Source of the DNA: Daejeonia sp002484105
Lineage (GTDB): Bacteria; Bacteroidota; Bacteroidia; Flavobacteriales; Weeksellaceae
Assembly: GCF_051175565.1 (NCBI RefSeq)
Contig: NZ_CP195105.1
Location: 682,001 to 746,000, forward strand
Length of the DNA: 64,000 bases
Direction of reading: 5' to 3'
Numbering within the stretch: position 1 is the stretch's first letter; each line of letters opens with the position of its first letter. The notes below the pieces were generated by a model. It worked only from the letters and a program-made list of their open reading frames with translations, searched no databases and was not told where the DNA came from. Shown one piece after another: positions 55,435-62,855 of the stretch. A program made the translations under genes and the position numbers.

Positions 55435-55824
55435 TTCGGAATTGCACTCACCACCAATTCGGAATTGCACTCACTAAAGTTAAAGAAATGTTAAAAATGA
55501 ACAAAATAACAGCATCGAATTCGGAATTGCACTCACCCGAAGATTTAGAAAACACAAAAATTGTGGATAACCTAGCTGTTTTGTGGATAACTACGGTTAT
55601 CAGAATAAATGGAAAAATCGATTCGGAATTGCACTCACCCCAAAACAGGCTTTATTTCGGAATTGCACTCACCCAAATTTCGGAATTGAACTCACTAGTT
55701 TTCGGAATTGAACTCACCGAAAAACACCATTAAATCCTTTGTGGCAAAAGAAGAATGCCGTTTGCTAAAAGTAATATAAAAATAAATTAAAAGTCTTTTT
55801 TATTTAAAAGGGAAATGTGGATAA
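55435..55824. other. Iteron replication origin
   Basis: Seven direct repeats of TTCGGAATTGCACTCAC (two have GAACTCAC) start at 55435, 55458, 55520, 55622, 55656, 55679 and 55701, several spaced 22-23 bp, about two DNA turns. Three DnaA-box words TGTGGATAA lie at 55562, 55582 and 55816. The AT-rich stretch from about 55765 to 55810 could be the melting region. The set directly follows the initiator gene. ORFs predicted across it are not real. Confidence 0.85.
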
Positions 55825-55848
55825 GTAATTTGCATTAAAAGAAAAAAA

Positions 55849-56688
55849 ATGAATTGCGAAAAAGTCAAGCAAAACGTCGGAATTCGGGCGGTTTTGGAGT
55901 CGTTCGGGCTGTTTCCGGTCAAAGAAAATCCGAAAACTGCGTTTTATTTTGCGTTGGACCGGGAGGAAAAAATTCCAAGTCTGGCGGTCGATTTTGTCAA
56001 AAACAAGGCGTTCGATTTTGGAAATGGAAAAAGTTACGATGTGATTTCAATTGTCCAACAGATAAAGAAATGTTCCGTTTCAGAAGCATTGAAATGCCTT
56101 TCAACATTGGATTTTAGAGTTCAAAATGAAATAAAATATCACGAAACTACTGGTCAAACATGCAATCAGATTTTAGAAATCAAAGAAATCCAGCATCCTG
56201 CATTAATTCAGTATCTGAAGTCCCGAAGAGTTTTTGAGCAAAAGCATAGGGTTAAGGAAATTCACTACGAATTGAAAGGAAGAAAATATTTCGGAATTGG
56301 ATTTCAGAATAAGTCCGGAGGTTTTGAGATTCGCAATCCACAGTCAAAAATATGTTTGGGAAAAAAGGATGTGACGTTGATTGTTAATGATAACAATCTC
56401 AAGAACGAGATTCTCATATTTGAGGGCTTTTTCGATTATCTGACCTACCGAAATTTAGACAAATCAGATAATTCAAACTGTGATTACTTGACTTTAAATT
56501 CAACTGCAATGTTTTTCAAGGTGGAAGAAAAACTGAAACAATATGAGAAAATTTCACTTTTTCTAGACAATGATAAGAATGGGAAATCGGTTAAATTAAA
56601 AATTAAAAGTCAATACAAAAATGTAGAGGATTGCTCTTTAATTTATCATAATTTTAAGGACTTGAACGAGTGGTTTTGTAATATTTGA
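55849..56688 (+). CDS. Toprim-domain primase-like protein of mobile elements
   Basis: 279 residues. The N-terminal part (FYFALDREEKIPSLAVDFVK, then AFDFGNGKSYDVISIVQQ) resembles the DnaG-type CHC2 domain but lacks the zinc cysteines. The C-terminal half has the Toprim pattern: EILIFEGFFDYLTYRN (catalytic glutamate) and KISLFLDNDKNGKSV (the D-x-D motif as DND). Such proteins occur next to mobilisation genes in Bacteroidetes plasmids and integrative elements and may prime lagging-strand synthesis. It begins 25 bp after the last DnaA box. Confidence 0.75.
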   Translation: MNCEKVKQNVGIRAVLESFGLFPVKENPKTAFYFALDREEKIPSLAVDFVKNKAFDFGNGKSYDVISIVQQIKKCSVSEALKCLSTLDFRVQNEIKYHETTGQTCNQILEIKEIQHPALIQYLKSRRVFEQKHRVKEIHYELKGRKYFGIGFQNKSGGFEIRNPQSKICLGKKDVTLIVNDNNLKNEILIFEGFFDYLTYRNLDKSDNSNCDYLTLNSTAMFFKVEEKLKQYEKISLFLDNDKNGKSVKLKIKSQYKNVEDCSLIYHNFKDLNEWFCNI

Positions 56689-56768
56689 TCAGTTTAAATC
56701 ATTGGAGAAACCATTTTCCAATGAATTTCCTTTAGTTTTCCATTAACAACCACGTCCATTGATTAAGT

Positions 56769-56790
56769 TTCCCAACTGCGGTTGGGCTTT
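56769..56790 (+). terminator. Terminator after the Toprim gene
   Basis: CCCAAC, TGCG, GTTGGG, then CTTTT. Perfect 6-bp stem. Confidence 0.65.
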
Positions 56791-56804
56791 TACGTTTGCA
56801 AATG

Positions 56805-56988
56805 TAGGACGGCACCACCCACACAAAAAAATCTTTTTGGGTTTCTAAAAAAATTCTTTCCACAAGCTCCAACAATTTTTCCAGACACTCCTAAATCCTT
56901 CGGACAAAAAGATTTCAAGCCCGATTCGGAATTTTCTGCCTTTATCCAGCGGAACCGAATCGGGTTTTGTATGGATGGTGCCGTCCTA
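56805..56988. repeat. Nested inverted repeats, candidate oriT or single-strand origin
   Basis: Outer arms TAGGACGGCACCA (56805-56817) and TGGTGCCGTCCTA (56976-56988) are perfect and extend further with mismatches. Inner arms CCCGATTCGG (56920-56929) and CCGAATCGGG (56955-56964) are also perfect. The inner arm contains TTCGGAATT, the first half of the iteron. Confidence 0.5.
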
Positions 56989-57222
56989 TGTTCATGGGCA
57001 AAGAAAAAGCCGGAACCTCAGTTGTACGAATCAAATCAACCATAGACGTTCTTTGAAATCAACGGAAAAACAATAAAAATCCAGCAAAAAATACTGTTTT
57101 CTAACTTAATATAAAAAAAGAAAAATGCCGAGTGTCCTCGATACCAAATCAATTCACTCCCAACATTTGACCTTTGACAAAACAAAAATTAACAAAATAT
57201 TAACATTTTAAAATTTAAGATT

Positions 57223-57370
57223 ATGAACACAATCGTAGGTAGAATTACCAAAAATGCAGAAATCAACACCTTGAAAAACGATAAACAGGTCGTAAACTTT
57301 TCGGTAGCACCCAATGACTAAATTACTAAAAAAAGTGGAATTGAAAAGCATATGCGGCTAAATATTTAGG
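57223..57370 (+). pseudogene. ssb: Broken single-stranded DNA-binding protein gene
   Basis: MNTIVGRITKNAEINTLKND and then KQVVNFSVAPND match the N-terminus of SSB proteins carried by Bacteroidetes mobile elements. A TAA stop at 57319 ends the frame after 32 residues. The codons beyond it still resemble SSB (ITKKSG), so a substitution made the stop. The homology then ends in attC-like sequence. The rest of the gene, including most of the OB fold, is missing. Confidence 0.7.
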
Positions 57371-57419
57371 CTTTTCAATTCAAGACTTCATCCCGCATTT
57401 TGCCAATACAATGTTGAAC
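57338..57419 (-). other. Degenerate attC-like site at the left end of the array
   Basis: The right half is clear: GCCAATACAATGTTGAAC (57402-57419), nearly the same as the arm GCCAATACGATGTT of the sites at 60413 and 61695. The left half is eroded. GAATTGAAAAGC / GCTTTTCAATTC and a GCGG/CCGC match give a folded structure. It lies between ssb and the recombinase/IS91 unit. Confidence 0.55.
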
Positions 57420-57486
57420 TAAACCTTCGGTAGCTTTCTCAGCGCTATATTTAGTTACTTTGTAAAACTAATTAAAAATCAGTAAA

Positions 57487-58436
57487 ATGGCAACAAAAAA
57501 AAGAGTGTAGAAGAGCTTAGAGAAAACAAGATCATCAATCAGGCAAAGCGCGAAGTTCCGGGATTTGCGGAGCTTTTGCATAGGTTTGAACGTACGGTTT
57601 CTGTATTGGGAAGAAGCCAAAGTACCTTTCAAAATTACTCCAGACACGTCGCTGCGGTGTCGCTACATTTCGGAAAAATTCCTACAGAATTGGATCCCGA
57701 GCAAATTCACGATTACCTTTTTTACCTTCAGAAAAAATCAAAATCACCTTCACAGTCGTATTTTAAACACACCGTTTACGGACTTCGATTTCTGCTTAAA
57801 TCGGAAGGTTTGAGCTATGATTATTTGAGTCTTCCGGAAATTAAAAGAGAGAAAAAACTGCCTGTAGTGCTTAGTAAACAGGAGGTTTGGCAGATGTTGT
57901 CCGGCTGTAAACTTTTAAAACATAAAATTTTGATCGGCATTCTTTACGGCTGCGGATTGCGCTGTATGGAAGTTCGAAATCTCCGTTTGTGCGACTTAGA
58001 TTTTGGTCGAAAACAACTCAAAGTGGTTCAGGGAAAAGGCAAAAAAGACCGCTATTTACCACTTTCCGAACATCTGATTCGTGGGCTCAAAAAGTATATC
58101 GAAGCGGAAAAACCGGAAGATTATCTCTTTGGAGAACCTCGTGGAGGGCGTGCTGGTGGCGATTTCGATTCCCGTTACTCCCAGCGCGGCGTTCAGTGGG
58201 CGGTAAAGCAGGCATCAAAAACGGCAAATATCCTGAAAGAAGTGAGTGTCCATACGCTTCGGCACAGTTTTGCGACGCATCTTCTGGAAGATGGGATGGA
58301 TATTTTGAGCATCAAAAATCTTCTCGGTCACGAAAGTATCGATACCACGCTGGTTTATCTTCAAATTGCCCAGCTTTCAACCCAAAAACTCTTTTCACCG
58401 CTCGATACCCTTTTTTCAGAATTTGGGAAAAAATGA
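57487..58436 (+). CDS. XerC/D-like tyrosine recombinase of an IS91 unit, with A8 frameshift near its start
   Basis: About 316 residues if the frame is restored. The ATG at 57487 begins MATKK, but the A8 tract (57495-57502) shifts the frame into a TAG after 7 codons. With nine A the protein would read MATKKKSVEELRENKIINQA and join the long frame. Without that, translation must begin inside, for example at TTG 57576. SAM-like N-terminal domain, then catalytic residues R (GCGLRCMEVRNL), K (GKGKKDRY), H-x-x-R (HTLRHSFATHLL), H (LLGHESIDTT) and Y (LVYLQIA). No extra integron-integrase insertion is seen. Its stop overlaps the IS91 start (ATGA). Confidence 0.8.
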
Positions 58437-59599
58437 GCGGTTTAAAAACCTCAAAAAAACAGTCAGTTCAACCTCAATCTCAACCTCAATACGAAGTCGC
58501 CGATGTTTTAAACAAATTAGGTTCAAAATTGGAAGATTTAGGACTTAATTCTTGGCAATTACGAACACTTTCAGCGTTGAAAAAATGCCGTACCTCTGCT
58601 TTGGGTGGTCATATTGACGCTTGTGATGAATGTGGAAATGTAAGCATCAGTTACAACTCCTGCCGAAACCGTCATTGCCCAAAATGTCAGAGCAAAAACC
58701 GAGAGCAATGGATTGAAAATCGGGAAACCGAACTGCTTCCGGTACCTTATTTCCACGTGGTTTTTACGCTTCCTGATGTATTGAACAAAACCGCGCTTCA
58801 CGAGCCCAAAATGTTGTACGATTTTTTATTTGAATCTGCCTGGGAAACGCTTCAAACGTTTGGTGAAAATCGAGGTTTAAAAATGGGAATGATTGCTGTT
58901 TTGCACACTTGGGGGCAGAATCTGAGCCTTCATCCGCATTTGCACTGCATTGTTCCGGGCGGTGGAGTGGATGAAAGCGGAGCTTGGAAAAATCTACGTT
59001 CAGACGGCAAATTTTTGTTTCCGGTAAAGGCTTTGAGTAAAGTTTTCAGGGCTAAATTTTGTGAGAAATTAAAAGATAAAAACTTTGAAGAGTATACCAA
59101 AATCAGGCAAAATCTGTGGGAAAAGTCTTGGGTTGTTTACGCCAAAAAGCCTTTTGGAAGCCCAAAATCTGTGGTAGAATATTTGGGCAGATACACGCAT
59201 AAAATCGCCATCAGCAACCAGAGAATCAGGAAAATTGACGCGGAAACGGTAACTTTTTCTTACAAAGATTACCGCCAAAAAGGCATCAAAAAGCAGATGG
59301 TTTTGAGCCATGAAGAGTTTATCCGCCGTTTTGTGATGCATATTTTACCGAAAAGATTTGTAAAAATCCGTCATTATGGTTTTTTGAGCAGCACCTGGAA
59401 GCGTATCAAACTTAAAAATCTACAACAAAATTTAGGCATCCAGCCCAAAGAAAAGCTTCCGCCAAAAGCTTTTCAGCCGAAATGTACGTGTTGTAAAGAT
59501 GGAAATCTTGTGACGATTGCCACGTTCGATCTACGAGGTCCGCCAAGTTGGTTTTTGGAGATGAGCCGAAATTTACCTGCTCCTAAATCTGCATTTTAG
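58433..59599 (+). CDS. IS91-family transposase (Y2/HUH type)
   Basis: 388 residues from the ATG at 58433, overlapping the recombinase stop by 4 bases. An N-terminal zinc-binding region has C-x2-C pairs (CDECGN, CRNRHCPKCQ). The HUH motif follows as HPHLHCIVPGGG, and the tyrosine region as SVVEYLGRYTHKIAISNQRI. The C-terminal KCTCCKDGN is a second metal site. IS91 transposases move by a rolling-circle mechanism with single-strand nicking. The frame is intact. An earlier in-frame start at 57989 lies inside the recombinase gene and is rejected. Confidence 0.92.
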   Translation: MSGLKTSKKQSVQPQSQPQYEVADVLNKLGSKLEDLGLNSWQLRTLSALKKCRTSALGGHIDACDECGNVSISYNSCRNRHCPKCQSKNREQWIENRETELLPVPYFHVVFTLPDVLNKTALHEPKMLYDFLFESAWETLQTFGENRGLKMGMIAVLHTWGQNLSLHPHLHCIVPGGGVDESGAWKNLRSDGKFLFPVKALSKVFRAKFCEKLKDKNFEEYTKIRQNLWEKSWVVYAKKPFGSPKSVVEYLGRYTHKIAISNQRIRKIDAETVTFSYKDYRQKGIKKQMVLSHEEFIRRFVMHILPKRFVKIRHYGFLSSTWKRIKLKNLQQNLGIQPKEKLPPKAFQPKCTCCKDGNLVTIATFDLRGPPSWFLEMSRNLPAPKSAF

Positions 59600-59684
59600 C
59601 GGATTTGGGTAAGGGAAATGTTAACCTAACGTGAAGGAAAGCACGATAAAACCAAGAAAAACTCGCCAAAATCACCCACAAAAA

Positions 59685-59708
59685 AAGAGACTCTTCTCAA
59701 AGTCTCTT
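59685..59708. terminator. Hairpin after the IS91 transposase gene
   Basis: AAGAGACT and AGTCTCTT, perfect 8-bp stem with an 8-nt loop. Preceded by a run of A and followed by T-poor sequence, so it works better on the minus strand. Confidence 0.55.
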
Positions 59709-59781
59709 GTATCTCTAAAAATCTTTTGTCGATAAACCCATAGTGTGGGAAAATACCCAACCAAAAGCTGCCGAAGGTTCC

Positions 59782-59840
59782 GTTCAACAGGGTTTTCATT
59801 GTTCGTGCTGCGCACGCAACGAAAACTTAGCTATTATCTG
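59782..59840 (-). other. attC-like site A (59 bp)
   Basis: Core GTTCAAC at the left and TTATCTG at the right. The stem GTTTTCATTGTTCGTGC pairs with GCACGCAACGAAAAC, with a two-base bulge. The right core lacks the G of GTT (ATTATCTG). Confidence 0.65.
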
Positions 59841-59849
59841 CCGTATTTT

Positions 59850-60404
59850 TCATTTCTTTTTAATACATACTTGTGAAATTCCTGTCCAGTAGCAAGTTCC
59901 AGAACCAAGTTTTTTGAACTGTTGCGAATGTAATTTTTTAAGATTTAATTGTTTGTCAATAATTGTGGCTAAAAATTGAGCCTTTCTTCGACATTCATTT
60001 GGTTCAATTGTTTTTGATTCACTTTCTGGATAGACTTCATCAAAACCCTTGTTAAGAATGATTTTATTTTCTGTCACTGTAAAATTTAGTATATCGCCAT
60101 CTAGATAAAAGTCACCACAATTAATTTTGTCATCCTCATTTTTCAATTGTAATATTCCATTATTCTTAAGGTCATTTATAATTATTTTCGCAATATTCTT
60201 ATTTATTCTCTTTGTTTTGGTTATGTCCCTTTTACTTTTTTGTTTATGAAATTTTGAATTGATAGTTCCAGAAAATTTTTTATTATTTTTTTCTCTTAAT
60301 ATTACATTTTGCTCTCTTCCACAAAATGATATTTCATAAATCCTATTTTGTGAACTTACAGTGTTAAATAAAAATATCAGAATTACTACAGCGAATCTCT
60401 TCAT
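59850..60404 (-). CDS. Exported protein of unknown function (gene cassette 1)
   Basis: 184 residues from the ATG at 60404. A longer frame from 60491 runs across the attC site and is rejected. Signal peptide MKRFAVVILIFLFNTVSS, then a lysine-rich mature part with cysteines at CGREQ, NCGDF, NECRR, GTCYW and VCIKKK, possibly forming disulfides. No family recognised. The start codon is 12 nt after the cassette core and the stop is about 10 nt before the next core, so the gene fills the cassette. It probably depends on read-through from upstream cassettes. Confidence 0.7.
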   Translation of the reverse strand: MKRFAVVILIFLFNTVSSQNRIYEISFCGREQNVILREKNNKKFSGTINSKFHKQKSKRDITKTKRINKNIAKIIINDLKNNGILQLKNEDDKINCGDFYLDGDILNFTVTENKIILNKGFDEVYPESESKTIEPNECRRKAQFLATIIDKQLNLKKLHSQQFKKLGSGTCYWTGISQVCIKKK

Positions 60405-60412
60405 AATATGGC

Positions 60413-60543
60413 AGATAACGGTTACGTATTGGCGATGGTGCGGCTTTAACGCGGACTTTTTCTTATTATAAAATAATCTGCGGAATATCAAAAATAATTA
60501 AAATTGCGATTCCTCCGCGCTATTGCCAATACGATGTTATCTG
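60413..60543 (-). other. attC-like site B (131 bp)
   Basis: AGATAAC at the left, GTTATCTG at the right. Inner arms GTATTGGC (60426-60433) and GCCAATAC (60525-60532) are perfect, followed by GTGCGG / CCGCGC-type matches. The central part is AT-rich. Confidence 0.8.
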
Positions 60544-61676
60544 GCGTTTTTATTTTCAATTAATTCTTTCAGCAAGTTTTCTAGAACTTCATTTCCGTTT
60601 TGTTGATAGATAATTCCGTGGTCACCATTTGCTATAGATTCAAAATGCCAATTCCTTGACTTGTTTGTGTTATATATTTTTTCTACATCATCAAACTTAA
60701 AAACAGAATCATCTTTTGTATGGATTTCATAAAAAGGTTTATCGAAATTGAAATTAATATTTCCAATCTCTAATTTAGGATTAGCAGAAATCGCATAAAA
60801 ACCTGTAAAAATACTTGGTCTTTGAGAAGCAAACCAAAAAGTTGCTGTGCCACCATTTGACATTCCTCCCAAATAAATATTTTTTTTATCTATATTATAA
60901 GTAGATTTAACTTGAGTCAGAATTTTATAGATGTTCTGAAAAGCCTTTTTTTGATTCATCCAGCCAAAATCTTTCTTACCAAATGGATAAATAATTATGG
61001 AATTAAAATGGTCTGCAACTTTAAAAATTGGTTCTTGCGTTATTTCAGGTTTATCAAAATTGAAATTTTCTGTCGAATTAATTCCTCCGTGTAGATATAT
61101 TATCGCTTTTGTAGGTTTATTAGCGTTGTAATTTTTGGGAACAAAGACTAAATATGGAACATTGATATTTTCCGCGCTTGAATAATATAATGCAAAGCCA
61201 GAATTGGCGGTATTAAATTTTGATCTTTTTTTTTGAATAGCATTCTTTGTTATAGTGGAAACCCATTTTTTAGATTTTGCTTCTTCAATTAATTTTTTAT
61301 CTGCAAATTTATTTTGCATAGTGTTGATAATTGAAGCCCATTTTTCTGTGCTTTTTAATTCCTTGAAATTTTTATCTTTTTTAATAAAATCTATTTCTCC
61401 ATCTTTTAATCCTAAACCTTTTTCAGCAGCAACATTAAGCCAGTTTAAAGCATCTTCGTCTTTTTTACAATTGACAGCAGAAAGAGAAGCATAGTAATAG
61501 TCGTATATGGTACCTTGATTACTATCTATTAATAGAGGTTTAAATATTTCATAAGCGTTACAAAAATCTTTTTTGCTTACAAATTCTTCTGCTTTCGCTA
61601 TTTGTTGTTCATAATTTTGAGCAAAAGAGAAACTAATAAGTAAAGTTGCTAAAATTGTAAAAATTGTTCTTTTCAT
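60537..61676 (-). CDS. Exported alpha/beta-hydrolase (esterase-like), gene cassette 2
   Basis: 379 residues. Signal peptide (MKRTIFTILATLLISFSFAQ), a short TPR-like region (about 25-115), then an alpha/beta-hydrolase domain. The oxyanion-type YLHGG loop, the nucleophile elbow GGMSNGG, an aspartate in HTKDDSVFKF and the final NGDHGII histidine give a complete Ser-Asp-His set. The substrate is unknown, and esterase or peptidase activity fits. The stop TAA is part of the cassette core (AGA TAA C), so the gene fills the cassette exactly. The start lies 24 nt after the other core. Confidence 0.8.
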   Translation of the reverse strand: MKRTIFTILATLLISFSFAQNYEQQIAKAEEFVSKKDFCNAYEIFKPLLIDSNQGTIYDYYYASLSAVNCKKDEDALNWLNVAAEKGLGLKDGEIDFIKKDKNFKELKSTEKWASIINTMQNKFADKKLIEEAKSKKWVSTITKNAIQKKRSKFNTANSGFALYYSSAENINVPYLVFVPKNYNANKPTKAIIYLHGGINSTENFNFDKPEITQEPIFKVADHFNSIIIYPFGKKDFGWMNQKKAFQNIYKILTQVKSTYNIDKKNIYLGGMSNGGTATFWFASQRPSIFTGFYAISANPKLEIGNINFNFDKPFYEIHTKDDSVFKFDDVEKIYNTNKSRNWHFESIANGDHGIIYQQNGNEVLENLLKELIENKNAR

Positions 61677-61694
61677 ACTTTTTTTTAAAATGAC

Positions 61695-61827
61695 AGATAA
61701 CGTGCCGCGTATTGGCGATGGGCGGGATTTTTAGCACTGAACTTTAATCGAAGAACAGAAGTTGAATTTTGCACTTCCGTTGATACGAAGCCGTTCAGCC
61801 CGCCTATTGCCAATACGATGTTGTACG
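61695..61827 (-). other. attC-like site C (133 bp)
   Basis: AGATAAC at the left, GTTGTACG at the right. Inner arms CGTATTGGCGATGGGCGGG and CCCGCCTATTGCCAATACG pair over most of their length. Closely related to site B. Confidence 0.85.
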
Positions 61828-61833
61828 ACGTAG

Positions 61834-62697
61834 TTATGTTTTGGGTTTTAGTCCAGCTAAATATTTTCGTATGTCATTTTCTAATTTATCCGGGTATTTG
61901 TACTCTAATTTTTTTGACAATTCAGTTCCTATTTCTGAAACTAAATCAGTCATTGAAAATAGAGCAGTCCAATTTTCCTTTATATTGCTCCCTGAAAATG
62001 TTTGTTCTGTTTTAGCCCACATTTCCTGGTTAAGATACTTTTTGAAAAGTCGTCCATATTTATTGGTCGTTATGTTCCAATTGTGTTCACTTGCAATGTG
62101 CCATTCAATTAAAGGAATTAAATATTCTGTGCGAATAACGGTTTCCGACATAAATTTCGCATAGAATATTTCATCTCTCACAAGACACTTTGCCACGTAA
62201 GTTGTGTCCCACCAAAAATCGTTTATTAGATTTTGAAACTCTTTTTCAGACGGTTTTTTGATAATGGAAATTTGATAAGTTGGTTTCAGCATTTGCTTTG
62301 TAATACCATCTTTATCAATTAAAATTTTATAACCAATATCCCAATCTTCTGGTAATTCTTTCTCTTGCGTTTCCTTTATAAATTTTGATTTGCTGTAAAG
62401 TTTAAAATCTACTTTCACACCGTCTTCATAAAGTAGCATTTTCATTGCGTGTTTATGGTTAAAACAACTTTCGTCTTCTTCAATCATAGCAATTGGATTT
62501 CCGAATTTAAGCGTCCAGCTTTTGTCTGAAATGTAATTTGTATTATCCTCAAAAACAAATTCAATGTCTAAATCACTAAATTCGTCAACAAGTGCTAAAG
62601 GATTTACAAGTGAACTTGTCAGAAGAAGAACTCTTACATCTTCGTTTTTCTCCGACCATTCTATAATTGTTCTTAACTTTTCTTCTCTGACTTTCAT
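61834..62697 (-). CDS. ANT(6)/AadS-like aminoglycoside 6-adenylyltransferase, gene cassette 3
   Basis: 287 residues from the ATG at 62697. The longer frame from 62820 covers the attC site and is rejected. The N-terminus begins MKVREEKLRTIIEWSEKNED. The nucleotidyltransferase motif LLTSSLVNPLALVDEFSDLD is characteristic of ANT(6) enzymes, with metal-binding aspartates in SDLDIEF. KHAMKMLLYEDGVKVDFKLY follows as the third carboxylate region. Length and motifs are close to AadS of Bacteroides and AadE/ANT(6)-I, which adenylate streptomycin. The substrate is inferred from family. It starts about 30 nt after the cassette core. Confidence 0.85.
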   Translation of the reverse strand: MKVREEKLRTIIEWSEKNEDVRVLLLTSSLVNPLALVDEFSDLDIEFVFEDNTNYISDKSWTLKFGNPIAMIEEDESCFNHKHAMKMLLYEDGVKVDFKLYSKSKFIKETQEKELPEDWDIGYKILIDKDGITKQMLKPTYQISIIKKPSEKEFQNLINDFWWDTTYVAKCLVRDEIFYAKFMSETVIRTEYLIPLIEWHIASEHNWNITTNKYGRLFKKYLNQEMWAKTEQTFSGSNIKENWTALFSMTDLVSEIGTELSKKLEYKYPDKLENDIRKYLAGLKPKT

Positions 62698-62722
62698 TTT
62701 GTTTGGTTCGGTTTTACTATGT

Positions 62723-62855
62723 CGTACAACGACCGAGGCTATGGGCACGGGCGGGTTGCGGGCGTATTCGCTGTCGCACAGCGACAAGGCGAATGCGGGC
62801 GCAAAACCTGCTAAGTGCACGTCAGCCAGCCTGTGAACATAGGCGTGTGTTAGGT
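62723..62855 (-). other. attC-like site D (133 bp)
   Basis: CGTACAAC at the left, GTTAGGT at the right (exact GTTRRRY). Outer stem CTATGGGCACGGGC with GCCTGTGAACATAG (three mismatches). An inner hairpin runs from GTATTCGCTGTCGC to GCGACAAGGCGAATGC. Confidence 0.85.

Larger units (their letters stand above)
56689..57222. other. Structured non-coding stretch between the Toprim gene and ssb
   Basis: No gene supported. An 87-codon frame at 56782 coincides with inverted repeats and is probably not translated. It contains a terminator, two nested inverted repeats and an AT-rich leader for ssb with a doubled TTTGAC word. Confidence 0.5.
46125..57370. mobile_element. Integrated plasmid-like element (boundaries approximate)
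   Basis: Contains a tyrosine integrase, a repressor with divergent promoter, DUF3853 proteins, a replication initiator with iterons and DnaA boxes, a Toprim primase-like gene, an extensive inverted-repeat region and the start of ssb. The set is that of a small replicating and integrating element. The left limit is the tRNA-like remnant. On the right the element is interrupted inside ssb by the attC/IS91 region. No relaxase or conjugation gene is visible. Confidence 0.6.
57414..59787 (+). mobile_element. Tyrosine-recombinase plus IS91 unit bounded by inverted attC-like cores
   Basis: The unit lies between GTTGAAC (57413-57419) and GTTCAAC (59782-59788), inverted copies of one heptamer. Just inside are inverted repeats AACCTTCGGTAGCTTT (57422) and its counterpart AAAGCTGCCGAAGGTT (59764-59779), one mismatch. 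IS91-type elements choose GAAC/GTTC-like tetranucleotides, which also fits the edges. It carries a recombinase with a frameshift and an intact IS91 transposase. Confidence 0.7.

Noticed and set aside
55435..55718. Possible CRISPR array
   Set aside because: The repeats are 17-18 bp, unevenly spaced (22 to 102 bp), and directly follow an initiator gene with DnaA boxes among them. This is an iteron origin. No cas genes are near.
56782..57045. 87-codon frame after the Toprim gene
   Set aside because: It runs through both arms of the nested inverted repeats, which better explain the sequence. The product is proline- and phenylalanine-rich without a family.
57989..58432. Long N-terminal extension of the IS91 transposase
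   Set aside because: It overlaps the recombinase gene in another frame. The ATG at 58433 gives the usual IS91 length and an ATGA junction.
57487..58436. Tyrosine recombinase as the integron integrase of the array
   Set aside because: It is coupled to the IS91 gene, has no visible integron-integrase insertion between the catalytic motifs, and lies at the downstream end of the cassettes instead of upstream and divergent. No attI-like site was seen.
62698..62820. N-terminal extension of the ANT(6)-like protein
   Set aside because: The extra 41 codons are the attC site D sequence. The enzyme's family start is at 62697.
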